Shown here: piece by piece, positions 18,374-26,620 of the stretch | Layout of the letters: each line of letters begins with the position of its first letter | Numbering within the stretch: position 1 is the stretch's first letter | Source of the DNA: Lachnospiraceae bacterium | GTDB lineage: Bacteria > Bacillota > Clostridia > Lachnospirales > Lachnospiraceae | NCBI GenBank assembly: GCA_024691305.1 | Contig: JAILNS010000036.1 | Span: forward strand, 124,001-188,000 | Length of the DNA stretch: 64,000 nt | Direction: 5' to 3' | Notes under the pieces: model-generated | Told to the model about the DNA's origin: nothing | The model's database searches: none | The model's input: only the letters and a program-made list of their open reading frames with translations | Position numbers and translations under genes: made by a program

Positions 18374-19587
18374 CTTGATTCCGGATCTTCTCCGCGTGCG
18401 ATCTTGATATTTCTCTTATCTTCATACATAAGCTTATCTGCGTGCTCCATGATCTGTTTAAAGTCAAACGGAGCTTCTCCGTATCCTATCCCGCATGCTA
18501 TAACACATTCGTGTTCAGCATTTTGATTCAGCTTATCTACTTCTTTTTTCCATTTACTCACAAGTTCATCGATTTCTTCACGGGTAAGACCAAGTGCAAT
18601 AACTATGAACTCATCTCCGCCTACTCTGAATCCGTAAATATCATCTGACAGGATTTTTTTTACACTTTCTCCGGCCCTGATGATCAGATTATTACCGGCA
18701 TCATGACCATATTTGTCATTAGTCTTTTTAAGATCATTCAGATCCATATTCAGAACCGAAATCCTGTCGGCAAAAGAAAATCTGTTCAGCACAAGTTCGT
18801 TTAATTTTGCTTTGTTATATAACCCCGTAAGATTATCATGCTCATTCTCATAAACGATCTGTTCACGAAGAAGTGCGTTTTCCAAGTATAATTTAAACTC
18901 GTTATATAACATGGATTTATATCTTAAATCCACATCTTCTTCATCCAATACATATAATCCGTAGCCCGCACCTGTCATGGCACGTCCGCTGCAGCAACAT
19001 GTATACGATCGGTCGGATAGCCCGGAAAAAACTGCCGTGGTATCACTGTCATTAAGATAAGGTACCTGATCAACCCTCAGCGCCTGTATGGTATCTATAG
19101 ATGTATCAATATAATACCTTATAACTACTTCATGCCTTTCTATAAATAAAACCACACTTTTAGCTTCAAAATATTTAAGTGCGATCTTCATGCATCCGCA
19201 AGGATTGTTTGAAAGTGCACCTATAAGATCGCTTTGACATGATGATATCCTTCGCCATTCTTTGGTATATTCCGATAGTTCCCTGAATAGTTTTGCATAA
19301 TCGCTTATGTCGTATATATGATGTATAAGGCTCTGTTTTCCCTTATAATAGTCGGAAAAAGATCTTACTTTATAATATTTTCCCTGCTCCTTATCGGCTA
19401 TTTCCCATTCGAGTCCGGCTTCACCGATAACTTCATCCATATATAATCTGGCCCATCTGGACCATTGACTGTCTTCGAAATCTATCGCATTATTACGGAA
19501 AATAATCTTCCATGACATATCCGTAATGATGAGTTCCGAGCTTTTGTCTATTAAACTGTTTTGGATTATAATATTTATATCCGACAT
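18370..19587 (-). CDS. GGDEF diguanylate cyclase
   Basis: The C-terminal GGDEF domain (about 240-402) has the intact active-site motif FRVGGDEF near residue 322 and DLNDLKKTNDKYGHDAGN upstream, so it probably makes cyclic di-GMP from GTP. No RxxD inhibitory site is seen in the expected place. The N-terminal 230 residues are soluble and include a possible sensory region with clustered cysteines (NPCGCMKIAL and YTCCCSGRAM) that I cannot assign. It is co-transcribed with the phosphatase and kinase, which joins c-di-GMP output and partner switching in one operon. A PilZ protein is encoded at 36 kb. Confidence 0.92.
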   Translation of the reverse strand: MSDINIIIQNSLIDKSSELIITDMSWKIIFRNNAIDFEDSQWSRWARLYMDEVIGEAGLEWEIADKEQGKYYKVRSFSDYYKGKQSLIHHIYDISDYAKLFRELSEYTKEWRRISSCQSDLIGALSNNPCGCMKIALKYFEAKSVVLFIERHEVVIRYYIDTSIDTIQALRVDQVPYLNDSDTTAVFSGLSDRSYTCCCSGRAMTGAGYGLYVLDEEDVDLRYKSMLYNEFKLYLENALLREQIVYENEHDNLTGLYNKAKLNELVLNRFSFADRISVLNMDLNDLKKTNDKYGHDAGNNLIIRAGESVKKILSDDIYGFRVGGDEFIVIALGLTREEIDELVSKWKKEVDKLNQNAEHECVIACGIGYGEAPFDFKQIMEHADKLMYEDKRNIKIARGEDPESR

Positions 19588-19615
19588 ATCCCGCTTCCCT
19601 ATCCGATATCAAGGA

Positions 19616-20461
19616 TCATTTTATTATCTCATCTATCGTGGTAACAGTACTGAACGTACCGCTATGATGAGAAATGATCTCTTTCATCTTCTGAAGCTCA
19701 AAATAGTTTATATAACATATAAGCGTTTTGTTTTCTCCGCTTATAGCACCATAAGAATCCATGATCGTACATGTCTTATTAAGTTTCTCTTTGATCTCTT
19801 TGATAAGGTCATCTGTATTCTTCGTGATGATGGTAACCTGTTTGATAGCCTCAAAGTGATCCGTATAGTGGTCTATGATAATAGTTGCCACCACATAAAC
19901 AAGGAGGCTTAGCAAAGCTGAGTTTCGGTTTATCAGAAGAAAAACAGCAGTATATACACATGCATTAAAGGCTATGAGCATATATGACATACTGAAGTTC
20001 TTGCCTGTAATATCCGACACTTTCCTGACGACAATGTTAGCAAATATTTCCGATCCGTCTATACATCCACCGTGCCGAAGGATAAGCGAAAGCCCGGCTC
20101 CGAGTATTGCACCTCCGAATACAACAGCCAGAAAATGCTCGGTATTTAATTCAAAAGGTATCTCCTCAAACACTTCAAGTCCAACAGTATAAGCTATAGA
20201 CCCTACAAGCGCCCTTATGCTGAAGTTTCTTCCCAATATTACATATCCTGCTATCAAAAAAGGAATAAAAACAACCAAAACACAAAGAGAAAGGTTAAAA
20301 CCCGTTAGTTTACTGATAATTATAGCTATCCCGGCCGTCCCATAGTCTATCGCACTGTTCGGAAGCAATATACATGCAACCGAAAAGCTGGCCATAAGAG
20401 CACCAACGATTATCAGTATATATGACATTATCTTATCTATGATCTGTTCATTGAATTTCAT
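19616..20461 (-). CDS. YitT family membrane protein
   Basis: The protein has five or six membrane helices (about 10-175) followed by a soluble DUF2179 domain (about 195-281). Family features include AGIAIIISKLTGFNLSL, HGGCIDGSEIFAN and the C-terminal SGENKTLICYI segment. YitT proteins are widespread in Firmicutes and presumed to be transporters of unknown substrate. The spacing of 28 bases to the GGDEF gene allows co-transcription, and a weak promoter candidate lies upstream. Confidence 0.93.
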   Translation of the reverse strand: MKFNEQIIDKIMSYILIIVGALMASFSVACILLPNSAIDYGTAGIAIIISKLTGFNLSLCVLVVFIPFLIAGYVILGRNFSIRALVGSIAYTVGLEVFEEIPFELNTEHFLAVVFGGAILGAGLSLILRHGGCIDGSEIFANIVVRKVSDITGKNFSMSYMLIAFNACVYTAVFLLINRNSALLSLLVYVVATIIIDHYTDHFEAIKQVTIITKNTDDLIKEIKEKLNKTCTIMDSYGAISGENKTLICYINYFELQKMKEIISHHSGTFSTVTTIDEIIK

Positions 20462-20531
20462 ATTTTATTCCATTTAAGCATTGTATATAACAGGCATTAG
20501 CATAATCAGTTAATCACAGCGAAACCGTCTG

Positions 20532-20834
20532 TCATTCAACCGTTAAAATATCGGAAAATCCCGTAACATCAAAAATCGATCTGACCGCACTCGGAGTATT
20601 GATTATCTTCATCTTACCTCCGCAGGCATTCATTGCTTTCTGAGCTGATAACAAAACTCTTAATCCGCTACTTGAAACATACACAAGGTCTGCTGCATCA
20701 AATACTATATTATTTACCATTCCGAAATATGGTCTTATAACTTCATCCAATTGCGGAGCAGCCATTGTATCAAGCTGTCCGGAAAGTTCCACCGTCATCT
20801 TATTACCCTGTAACTGTCTGTCAACGTTAAACAT
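20532..20834 (-). CDS. STAS-domain anti-sigma factor antagonist (copy 1)
   Basis: The 100-residue stand-alone STAS protein belongs to the SpoIIAA/RsbV family. The switch region reads VSSSGLRVLLSAQK, with three consecutive Ser around the usual phosphorylation site. GQLDTMAAPQL and IFDVTGFSDILT complete the fold. It should bind the kinase when unphosphorylated and release the kinase's target. It closely resembles the STAS protein at 23117-23416, most clearly in the switch helix and C-terminus. AAAGGAG lies upstream at about 12 nt. Confidence 0.93.
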   Translation of the reverse strand: MFNVDRQLQGNKMTVELSGQLDTMAAPQLDEVIRPYFGMVNNIVFDAADLVYVSSSGLRVLLSAQKAMNACGGKMKIINTPSAVRSIFDVTGFSDILTVE

Positions 20835-20855
20835 ATAAGAACCCGTCTCCTTTCG

Positions 20856-21611
20856 TCATACTCCGTGATATCGCTTGCGCAGATATAATGCCAACCCGAT
20901 CATACCAAGAGTATCTATAAGATGAAAAATAACCGATGACCACACTATTCCTATATCCTGACCGAGTACGGAAAGTGTCACCATTTCAAGCCCCGTCGAT
21001 GATAGCAGGTATATGGATGCTGCGAGTATCGCAACAAGTTTTAAAGTCTTATCATCAAGAAATATTGCGGTCATTATCACGCCCAAAAGCAGTGCGATCA
21101 ACATTCCCTGATATTTAAAACTATGTGAGAGATTATAAAGGGAAGTATAATCATACTCTCCGCCTGATCTGGCAACAGCTCTGTACAGGTTAAGTGCAAA
21201 ATGCCTGTACACTTCGGAGAACACTTCATACATAAGCTGTACCCCCACAAAAATAACAAACCATGTTTCCAGTAATTTGCGTATGATCTCGGCATTTAAA
21301 GCTGAATTATCCTTACCGAAATACTCTTCCTGTAATGCGGCCATTTCCAATCGGTCATCGGCAGGAACAACAGAAATATATTTATTAATACGCCTTATTT
21401 GAACCACAAAAACACATGCCGATGCAATAAGTGTAAGCACCGCCACTACAAATTGGACACGCCATATAATGTCATCCGCCATATCAGGTTCCACACCGCC
21501 CCTGCGGATAACAGTGCGTACTATACCGGACACGGTAAATCCGATAAACCTTATTACCGTGACCGATAGTATCACATTTGATAGGATATGTTTCCTGGGG
21601 CTAAAATACAT
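20856..21611 (-). CDS. Integral membrane protein of unknown function
   Basis: The 251-residue protein has about six hydrophobic helices (near residues 10-32, 50-72, 112-130, 165-185, 190-210 and 222-243), with a charged segment between the second and third. I recognise no family. It starts 18 bases after the stop of the 66-residue leader-like protein and is followed at 21 bases by a STAS gene. It is therefore in the ECF-linked operon, where a membrane sensor or an immunity or accessory function for the small protein would be plausible but is not shown. The Shine-Dalgarno is weak. Confidence 0.75.
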   Translation of the reverse strand: MYFSPRKHILSNVILSVTVIRFIGFTVSGIVRTVIRRGGVEPDMADDIIWRVQFVVAVLTLIASACVFVVQIRRINKYISVVPADDRLEMAALQEEYFGKDNSALNAEIIRKLLETWFVIFVGVQLMYEVFSEVYRHFALNLYRAVARSGGEYDYTSLYNLSHSFKYQGMLIALLLGVIMTAIFLDDKTLKLVAILAASIYLLSSTGLEMVTLSVLGQDIGIVWSSVIFHLIDTLGMIGLALYLRKRYHGV

Positions 21612-21629
21612 ATAACATCAAATCCTTTT

Positions 21630-21830
21630 TCAGTTATTGTCTACGGGACCGGAAGCAGAATTCTTTATTCCGGCCACATCAAGAACGCCTGCAGCCGAAG
21701 CATATTCCAGATCATCATCATCAAGTTTTGTCACTTCATATCGACTTTCAACATCATCTATGATAGATTGAAGTTTTTGATTAGGTGAGAATTTCTGAAA
21801 ATCGAATAAACTCTTTAACTGTTTTTCCAT
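21630..21830 (-). CDS. Small protein resembling an exported-peptide precursor (leader plus short C-terminal segment)
   Basis: This 66-residue protein starts MEKQLKSLFDF at an ATG with AAAGGAG 6 bases upstream, so it is a genuine gene; the longer frame reading is not needed. Its first 48 residues are helical and acidic and end KLDDDDLEYASAAG. That resembles the end of double-glycine-type leaders (L-S-D-D-E-L-x-x-V-x-G-G) cut by C39 peptidases. The remaining 18 residues (VLDVAGIKNSASGPVDNN) have no Cys. A promoter motif shared with the large surface-protein gene lies 45 bases upstream. An export role through the C39 transporter at 32-34 kb is inference; it could also be a small regulator. I know of similar short Firmicutes proteins but not of a function. 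Confidence 0.72.
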   Translation of the reverse strand: MEKQLKSLFDFQKFSPNQKLQSIIDDVESRYEVTKLDDDDLEYASAAGVLDVAGIKNSASGPVDNN

Positions 21831-21874
21831 GGCTTGCTCCTTTCTGCACATTATCCGAAATGCACTGATATATA

Positions 21875-21902
21875 TTTATACGCATAAGTCGGACAAATGG
21901 CA
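21875..21902 (-). promoter_or_regulatory. Predicted ECF-type promoter of the small-protein operon
   Basis: On the minus strand TGCCATTTG (21902-21894), 11 bases, then CGTATAAA (21882-21875) stands 45 bases before the start of the small protein. The same two blocks with the same 11-base gap occur before the surface-protein gene at 29.58 kb. The CGTA core in the -10 block is typical of ECF promoters, and an ECF sigma gene is the adjacent upstream gene. Assignment to that factor is inferred. Confidence 0.65.
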
Positions 21903-21935
21903 GAACATTTCTCATTCGTTTTTATAATCAGTTGA

Positions 21936-22412
21936 TCACGATATCCTTTTCCTAAGAGCCGCCAGGGCTTTCCTGTGTTCCAATTTCAGTATACCGTAGC
22001 TGATATTCATCATAGAGGCTATCTCTGTCAATGGATGATCATGGTAATAACGCAATACGATTATATCTCTCTGACGTTCAGGAAGTTCATCAAGTGCATC
22101 TGCAAGGTCCGATAACAAGCCTTCATTGATCAATTCGCTTTCAATGTCATCATTAGATGCCAGATCATCCGGAATTTCCTCCATCTTTGACGGACGTCTG
22201 AAGTAATCTGTAAGAGTATTTCTTGTTATCGTATAAATCCATGTAGAAACAGCAGCCTTTTTTTCGTCATAGCGATCGAGAGCCTGGTAAGCTTTTACAA
22301 AGACATCGGATGTAAGATCCTCCGCAAGGTCCACATTTCCTGTACGATGAATTATATATCCCAGTATCTTATCATGATATTGCATGTATAATTGTTCTTT
22401 ATCTATGCTCAT
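21936..22412 (-). CDS. ECF-type RNA polymerase sigma factor
   Basis: The 158-residue sigma-70 family protein has only regions 2 and 4. Region 2: AEDLTSDVFVKAYQALDRYDEKKAAVSTWIYTITRN shows the DLTQDVF- and W-hydrophobic-I-A-like motifs. Region 4: LPERQRDIIVLRYYHDHPLTEIASMMNISYGILK is the helix-turn-helix. No membrane anti-sigma gene of the zinc-finger type adjoins it. Instead the neighbours are an HATPase-like protein and STAS proteins, so control may be by partner switching. It is immediately upstream of the small-protein operon. Confidence 0.93.
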   Translation of the reverse strand: MSIDKEQLYMQYHDKILGYIIHRTGNVDLAEDLTSDVFVKAYQALDRYDEKKAAVSTWIYTITRNTLTDYFRRPSKMEEIPDDLASNDDIESELINEGLLSDLADALDELPERQRDIIVLRYYHDHPLTEIASMMNISYGILKLEHRKALAALRKRIS

Positions 22413-22426
22413 TCCACTGTAAACAA

Positions 22427-22454
22427 AGGGAATCCTGACTCTTCAAGACTCCCT
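22427..22454 (-). terminator. Hairpin between HATPase-like gene and ECF sigma gene
   Basis: On the minus strand AGGGAGTC, a 12-base loop and GATTCCCT can form an 8-pair stem with one G-U pair, followed by TTTGTTTA. It could be a weak terminator or attenuator that sets the sigma-factor level relative to the genes upstream, or an mRNA processing site. The U-run is interrupted, so strength is uncertain. Confidence 0.5.
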
Positions 22455-22473
22455 TATCCCTATTGTTTTCTGT

Positions 22474-23106
22474 CTATTTTATCTTTTTTTCGATAGTAAG
22501 TTCAACAGTACTTCCCTTTACGGAAACACGAACATCATCAGCGATATTGGCAACTATCGACTTTTCCAGTTCATCCCATGCCATCTGTGCTGCAGGGTTG
22601 GTATTTTTGGCATCTTCTACATTATCTTTATACATGGATAATGACCATTGATAATCGGAAGATGCGAGTGATGAAGAATCTACGGCACCCAGCGAACTGT
22701 ACATAAGCGGTGATCCGCCATATTCAGTCTGAAGGCTTTCTACCTCATCCATTGTATAAAGACTGTTTTCAACTATCTCCCTGATCTTTCCCATGACACC
22801 CATGGCAGCATCATTCTGCTTGCGTTTGGACGCATCGATAAGAGCCTTCTTTTTAATATAATCCATGTCGGTTTCGGCCAAAAGATGAATATAAGCCTTA
22901 CCGTCCGAAGTGCTCTCAAGCCAGAACAACGCATCAAAATCCTCTGCTATGGCAGTTACCATACCCAGAGTTTCTTCTGCCAGTAAATGAAGTCTCATAA
23001 ATGTTTTATGATCAACATTTTCATATTCAGCAAATCTGTCGGTAATCTCAAGGGCCTCATCTCTTCCGATGCCCCATCCGTCTACCTTAATCTTATCCGT
23101 AACCAT
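22474..23106 (-). CDS. HATPase-like regulatory protein (divergent anti-sigma kinase family)
   Basis: The 210-residue protein has RLHLLAEETLGMVTAIA near residues 40-56, which resembles the N-box of GHKL anti-sigma kinases (LAEE, then G/N). I cannot identify a clear G1 or G2 box, and the C-terminal half is unlike RsbW. It lies directly downstream of a STAS gene (10 bases apart) and upstream of the ECF sigma gene. A role in partner switching is therefore likely, with or without kinase activity. AAGGAG stands 6 bases from the ATG. The assignment rests on a short motif and context. Confidence 0.6.
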   Translation of the reverse strand: MVTDKIKVDGWGIGRDEALEITDRFAEYENVDHKTFMRLHLLAEETLGMVTAIAEDFDALFWLESTSDGKAYIHLLAETDMDYIKKKALIDASKRKQNDAAMGVMGKIREIVENSLYTMDEVESLQTEYGGSPLMYSSLGAVDSSSLASSDYQWSLSMYKDNVEDAKNTNPAAQMAWDELEKSIVANIADDVRVSVKGSTVELTIEKKIK

Positions 23107-23116
23107 AAGATTCTCC

Positions 23117-23416
23117 TTATTCTATAGTCAATATGTCTGAAAAACCTGTGACGTCAAAGATTTCCCTAACTTCCTCCGAAGTATTCTTAACGACCATACT
23201 GCCCTGTTTATTCATGATCTTCTGAGCAGAGAGAAGTACGCGAAGTCCTGCACTCGATATATACTGAAGATCTTTTATATCAAAGCACAACTCCGTAACA
23301 TCGTTTATTGACGATTTCAGTTCTTCCTCAAGTTGGGGAGAAGTTGTGGTATCGAGACGTCCTTCCAGTGAAACCGTAAGAACGCTACCGTTAACATCCT
23401 TTGATATGTTTAACAT
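23117..23416 (-). CDS. STAS-domain anti-sigma factor antagonist (copy 2)
   Basis: The 99-residue STAS protein has switch motif YISSAGLRVLLSAQK and C-terminus IFDVTGFSDILTIE, nearly the same as the copy at 20532-20834. EGRLDTTTSPQL matches the start of the family fold. Copy 2 reads SSAG where copy 1 reads SSSG, so phosphorylation behaviour may differ. GGAGG lies 8 bases before the start. It is placed between the STAS-ligase fusion and the HATPase-like gene, and is probably the direct partner of the latter. Confidence 0.93.
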   Translation of the reverse strand: MLNISKDVNGSVLTVSLEGRLDTTTSPQLEEELKSSINDVTELCFDIKDLQYISSAGLRVLLSAQKIMNKQGSMVVKNTSEEVREIFDVTGFSDILTIE

Positions 23417-23482
23417 CTTATTACCTCCAAATACGTTTATAGTTAGAAAAATACAACGATATGATTATATCAAATTTTATAT

Positions 23483-25390
23483 TTAATGTATAGGCTTTCC
23501 GATTTTTGCACAGACATCAGACTTAAGACTCACAGCATCAATCTTTCCTGTTCCAAGCATAGGAAATGACTCATACACGATAAAGAATGAGGGAATCTTA
23601 AATCTTGAAAGCTTACCCTCGAGTTCCTTACGGATAATATCTTCATCAAAACTTTCACCTTCGTTCAATATAATGCATGCCGCCACTTCTTCACCAAAGA
23701 ACTCACTCGGAACGCCTATAACCTTTACATTACCGATCATGTCAAGTTGTGATATGACAGCCTCAACCTCGCCCGGCATTATATTTTCACCACCGCGGAT
23801 TATAAGTTCCTTTAGTCTTCCGGAAAGGCAAAGATAGCCTTCTTTATTAATATAGCCAAGATCGCCTGTATGAAGCCATCCTTCTTCATCTATTGATTGA
23901 TCATCCAGCGCTCTCTTATAATATCCGGCCATCAGATTATACCCCTGAACCAGTATCTCTCCGGATTCACCCTGCTTACATTCTTCGCCCGTAATGTGAT
24001 CTGCGATCTTAATACTTATATTCCTGACCGGAAGCCCAACGGTGTGAAGGACATGCTCGTCACTGTCCTCATACTTTGTGATACTTACAGGTGCCATTTC
24101 ACTGAGTCCGTAAGAAGACAAAAAATGATCGTTTGGCAACCTTTGCTTGAACATCTGTATCTGAGCCTCTGTCGCAGCCGCACCCGATATGATCGTGCAT
24201 CTGATCGATGATAATTTTTCGTTATCAAAGTTCTTATTTTTCATAAGAGCTATGAGCATTGTAGGAACCGAATGAAAGATCGTGCATTTTTCACGGCTTA
24301 TCAGTTCAATAAGTGTATCTGTCCTTATATCTTTGGGTATATATATAACGGAATCCGCAACCGAATTAGCCATAAGACCTGCCACAAGGCCGAATATATG
24401 AAAAAGCGGCAAAATAAGGCATGTCTTATCAGTATTATTAAGCGTCTGATCCTGACTGTTAATGACAGCCGCATTTAAGATATTATAAGAAGAAAGAAGT
24501 ACCCCTTTTGGGATACCGGTAGATCCGGATGTAAATATCATCACACACGGATCATCAGATTCAACAAATAGTTCAAAGCGTTCGTTATATGCCCCTATCT
24601 CAGAGTATCTTGCGGTAAGATCGATCCCGTTACCGAAAAGATAATAATCTTTTATTGTACAGTCAGTGGTTTCTTTGACTGTTTCCTTAAATTTGTCCAA
24701 ATCCCTGATCTCTACGGTATTACCAAGACATATAAAATCAGCATCTCCGACTGTAGCACATCTGATAACCTCTTCGGCTCTCATAGAAGGATTGATCAGT
24801 AAAGCTATTCCGCCAAGTTTTTGGATCGCATAAAAAGTAAATACCCAGTTGGGAGTATTAATGCCGCAAATACCTACGTGAGATCCCTTATGAACACCTT
24901 TTGCGGACAGGTCGTGGGCGATGATATCAGAAGCTTTATCTATATCCGACCATGTATAGTTTACGCCTTCATATATGATCACATCGGAATCCGGTCTGCT
25001 GCTTAATTTGTTTTTCAAAAAATCCTTAAACGATAAATAAATATATTCTTCTTTTTCAAAGTTCGCCCTGTTATCTTCAACCGGTTCCATTTCGGTAACT
25101 ATCGGAATAAGGGTATCAAACCCGGTAGTAGCAAAGATTGCTTCTACTTCCTTGCTTACATTTATAACGGACATTGCGTCATCTCTGTATTTCTTACGGC
25201 ATATCAGTAATTCCCTAAGACCTGCCGACGAAATATAATCCACATTCTTAAAATCTATGATAACCCTTCGTATATCAGAGGGAATAGCAGCAATCTCTTC
25301 TCTTAATGCCGGGGATGTAATGGTATCGATCCTGCCGTTTACTATAAACATTATCTCATCTTTAGCCGGGTATTCTTTGTAAATCTTCAT
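23483..25390 (-). CDS. STAS domain fused to an AMP-forming acyl/aryl-CoA ligase-like domain
   Basis: Residues 1-100 form a complete STAS domain (NGRIDTITSPALREE and VDYISSAGLRELL, ending with ATTGFDTLIP). Residues about 125-632 form a class I adenylate-forming enzyme: P-loop MIFTSGSTGIPKG near 285-297, SSYGLSEMAP, GWLHTGDLGYINKEGY, GRLKELIIRGGENIMPGEVE, and the C-terminal catalytic Lys in GTGKID. It should activate a carboxylic acid as an acyl-AMP and perhaps acyl-CoA. No carrier-protein domain is present. The fusion to a switch domain suggests the ligase is bound or regulated by a partner-switching kinase. It is coupled to a membrane acyltransferase gene 9 bases upstream. Confidence 0.92.
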   Translation of the reverse strand: MKIYKEYPAKDEIMFIVNGRIDTITSPALREEIAAIPSDIRRVIIDFKNVDYISSAGLRELLICRKKYRDDAMSVINVSKEVEAIFATTGFDTLIPIVTEMEPVEDNRANFEKEEYIYLSFKDFLKNKLSSRPDSDVIIYEGVNYTWSDIDKASDIIAHDLSAKGVHKGSHVGICGINTPNWVFTFYAIQKLGGIALLINPSMRAEEVIRCATVGDADFICLGNTVEIRDLDKFKETVKETTDCTIKDYYLFGNGIDLTARYSEIGAYNERFELFVESDDPCVMIFTSGSTGIPKGVLLSSYNILNAAVINSQDQTLNNTDKTCLILPLFHIFGLVAGLMANSVADSVIYIPKDIRTDTLIELISREKCTIFHSVPTMLIALMKNKNFDNEKLSSIRCTIISGAAATEAQIQMFKQRLPNDHFLSSYGLSEMAPVSITKYEDSDEHVLHTVGLPVRNISIKIADHITGEECKQGESGEILVQGYNLMAGYYKRALDDQSIDEEGWLHTGDLGYINKEGYLCLSGRLKELIIRGGENIMPGEVEAVISQLDMIGNVKVIGVPSEFFGEEVAACIILNEGESFDEDIIRKELEGKLSRFKIPSFFIVYESFPMLGTGKIDAVSLKSDVCAKIGKPIH

Positions 25391-25399
25391 TAATACACC

Positions 25400-26608
25400 T
25401 CACCTGATAAAGTATTCATTAAACAAATTAGGGAACACATCCACTCCTGCGGCAGACCATACGCATGCCGCAACGCTTAATATCATTACCACACTGTACC
25501 ACAGATACTTATGATCATTCATAAATCCGCCCACTCTTTTGATAAGATACCGGTTATAAAAAGCAACAACCAGGCTTGTAAGCATAAAAACCACTATAGC
25601 TAAAACATAATACGCATACCCTGTTTCAAATCCCGATACCAAAGGAATATACATAATGACACTTATGATGACCAAATGAACACAGTAATACCTGTTAATA
25701 TTCTGTGAGACAAAATTGACTCCTTTCATAAAACGATCCGGTAATATATTTGATATAAAATAAATAAATGCGATCAAAGCAGTATTGCATATCAACTGTA
25801 TAAATGCGTCCTGAAACGGAACTCCACACATCATATACCAGTTGTCAAATATCTTAAAAAAATCCTGATCACAAGAAAGGCCGATATAATAGTATGCTAT
25901 CCACACAACAGTACAGGGAACTATCAGTGCTCCATAAAAACCGGTTTTATCTTTTACATGCTTAAGGATATCACCGAATAGCATTCCGAATGCCGGATAT
26001 ATGAACCAGTTAAAGAACGGAAAATAGCTCTCGGATTCAGTCATTATAAAAAGTCCGAAAAGCTGGTCAAGAGGATAATGTCCGGTATGTATCTTCAGAT
26101 TCAAAAAAGTCCCTATAAGATTTATTGCCAGTGAAACACCAAATACCTGCCATGGTTTTAACTTAAGTAACCGGAGCAATCCAAGAGCAATAAAGAACAG
26201 TCCGGCAAACTGCATGATATCACTGGAAAAAACGAGGAATACCATTCCCCGTGATACACTGTCACCTGTTAAAAAATAATCCAACAATCCGGGAATGGCA
26301 TACCTAAATATGTTAAGAAGTTGGCCTGTCATAAGCAGACCAACTCCTCTCTTAGCATATTCTTTTGCGGAGACACTTCTGGAATAGACTACACCTATCC
26401 CCATACATATCATAAACGCCTGAGCCCCTATCGTACCGGCAAGTATATCATTGATAATATAGGAAACAGGATCATCCTCATATCCTACATACAATTCGTC
26501 GATACAATGTGTAAGGATCATCATAAATATGGAATAAGCTTTTACTAAATCTATTTCCTTCTGGCGTCCACCATTTACCGGATCTTTGGAAAAGATCTTT
26601 TCAATCAA
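25400..26608 (-). CDS. Multi-pass membrane acyltransferase-like protein
   Basis: The 402-residue protein has about ten membrane helices and begins RQKEIDLVKAYSIFMMILTHCIDE, the R-x-x-x-I-D-L-x-K/R start with a following His that marks acyltransferase-3 and YeiB/HGSNAT-like families, which move acyl groups across or onto envelope molecules. The reading frame begins with TTG (read as Met-Ile-Glu-Lys), with AAGGAG 8 bases upstream, an uncommon but well supported start. It lies between the surface-protein gene and the STAS-ligase fusion; the ligase may supply its acyl donor. The exact substrate cannot be told. Confidence 0.8.
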   Translation of the reverse strand: MIEKIFSKDPVNGGRQKEIDLVKAYSIFMMILTHCIDELYVGYEDDPVSYIINDILAGTIGAQAFMICMGIGVVYSRSVSAKEYAKRGVGLLMTGQLLNIFRYAIPGLLDYFLTGDSVSRGMVFLVFSSDIMQFAGLFFIALGLLRLLKLKPWQVFGVSLAINLIGTFLNLKIHTGHYPLDQLFGLFIMTESESYFPFFNWFIYPAFGMLFGDILKHVKDKTGFYGALIVPCTVVWIAYYYIGLSCDQDFFKIFDNWYMMCGVPFQDAFIQLICNTALIAFIYFISNILPDRFMKGVNFVSQNINRYYCVHLVIISVIMYIPLVSGFETGYAYYVLAIVVFMLTSLVVAFYNRYLIKRVGGFMNDHKYLWYSVVMILSVAACVWSAAGVDVFPNLFNEYFIR

Positions 26609-26620
26609 TTCTCAAACTCC

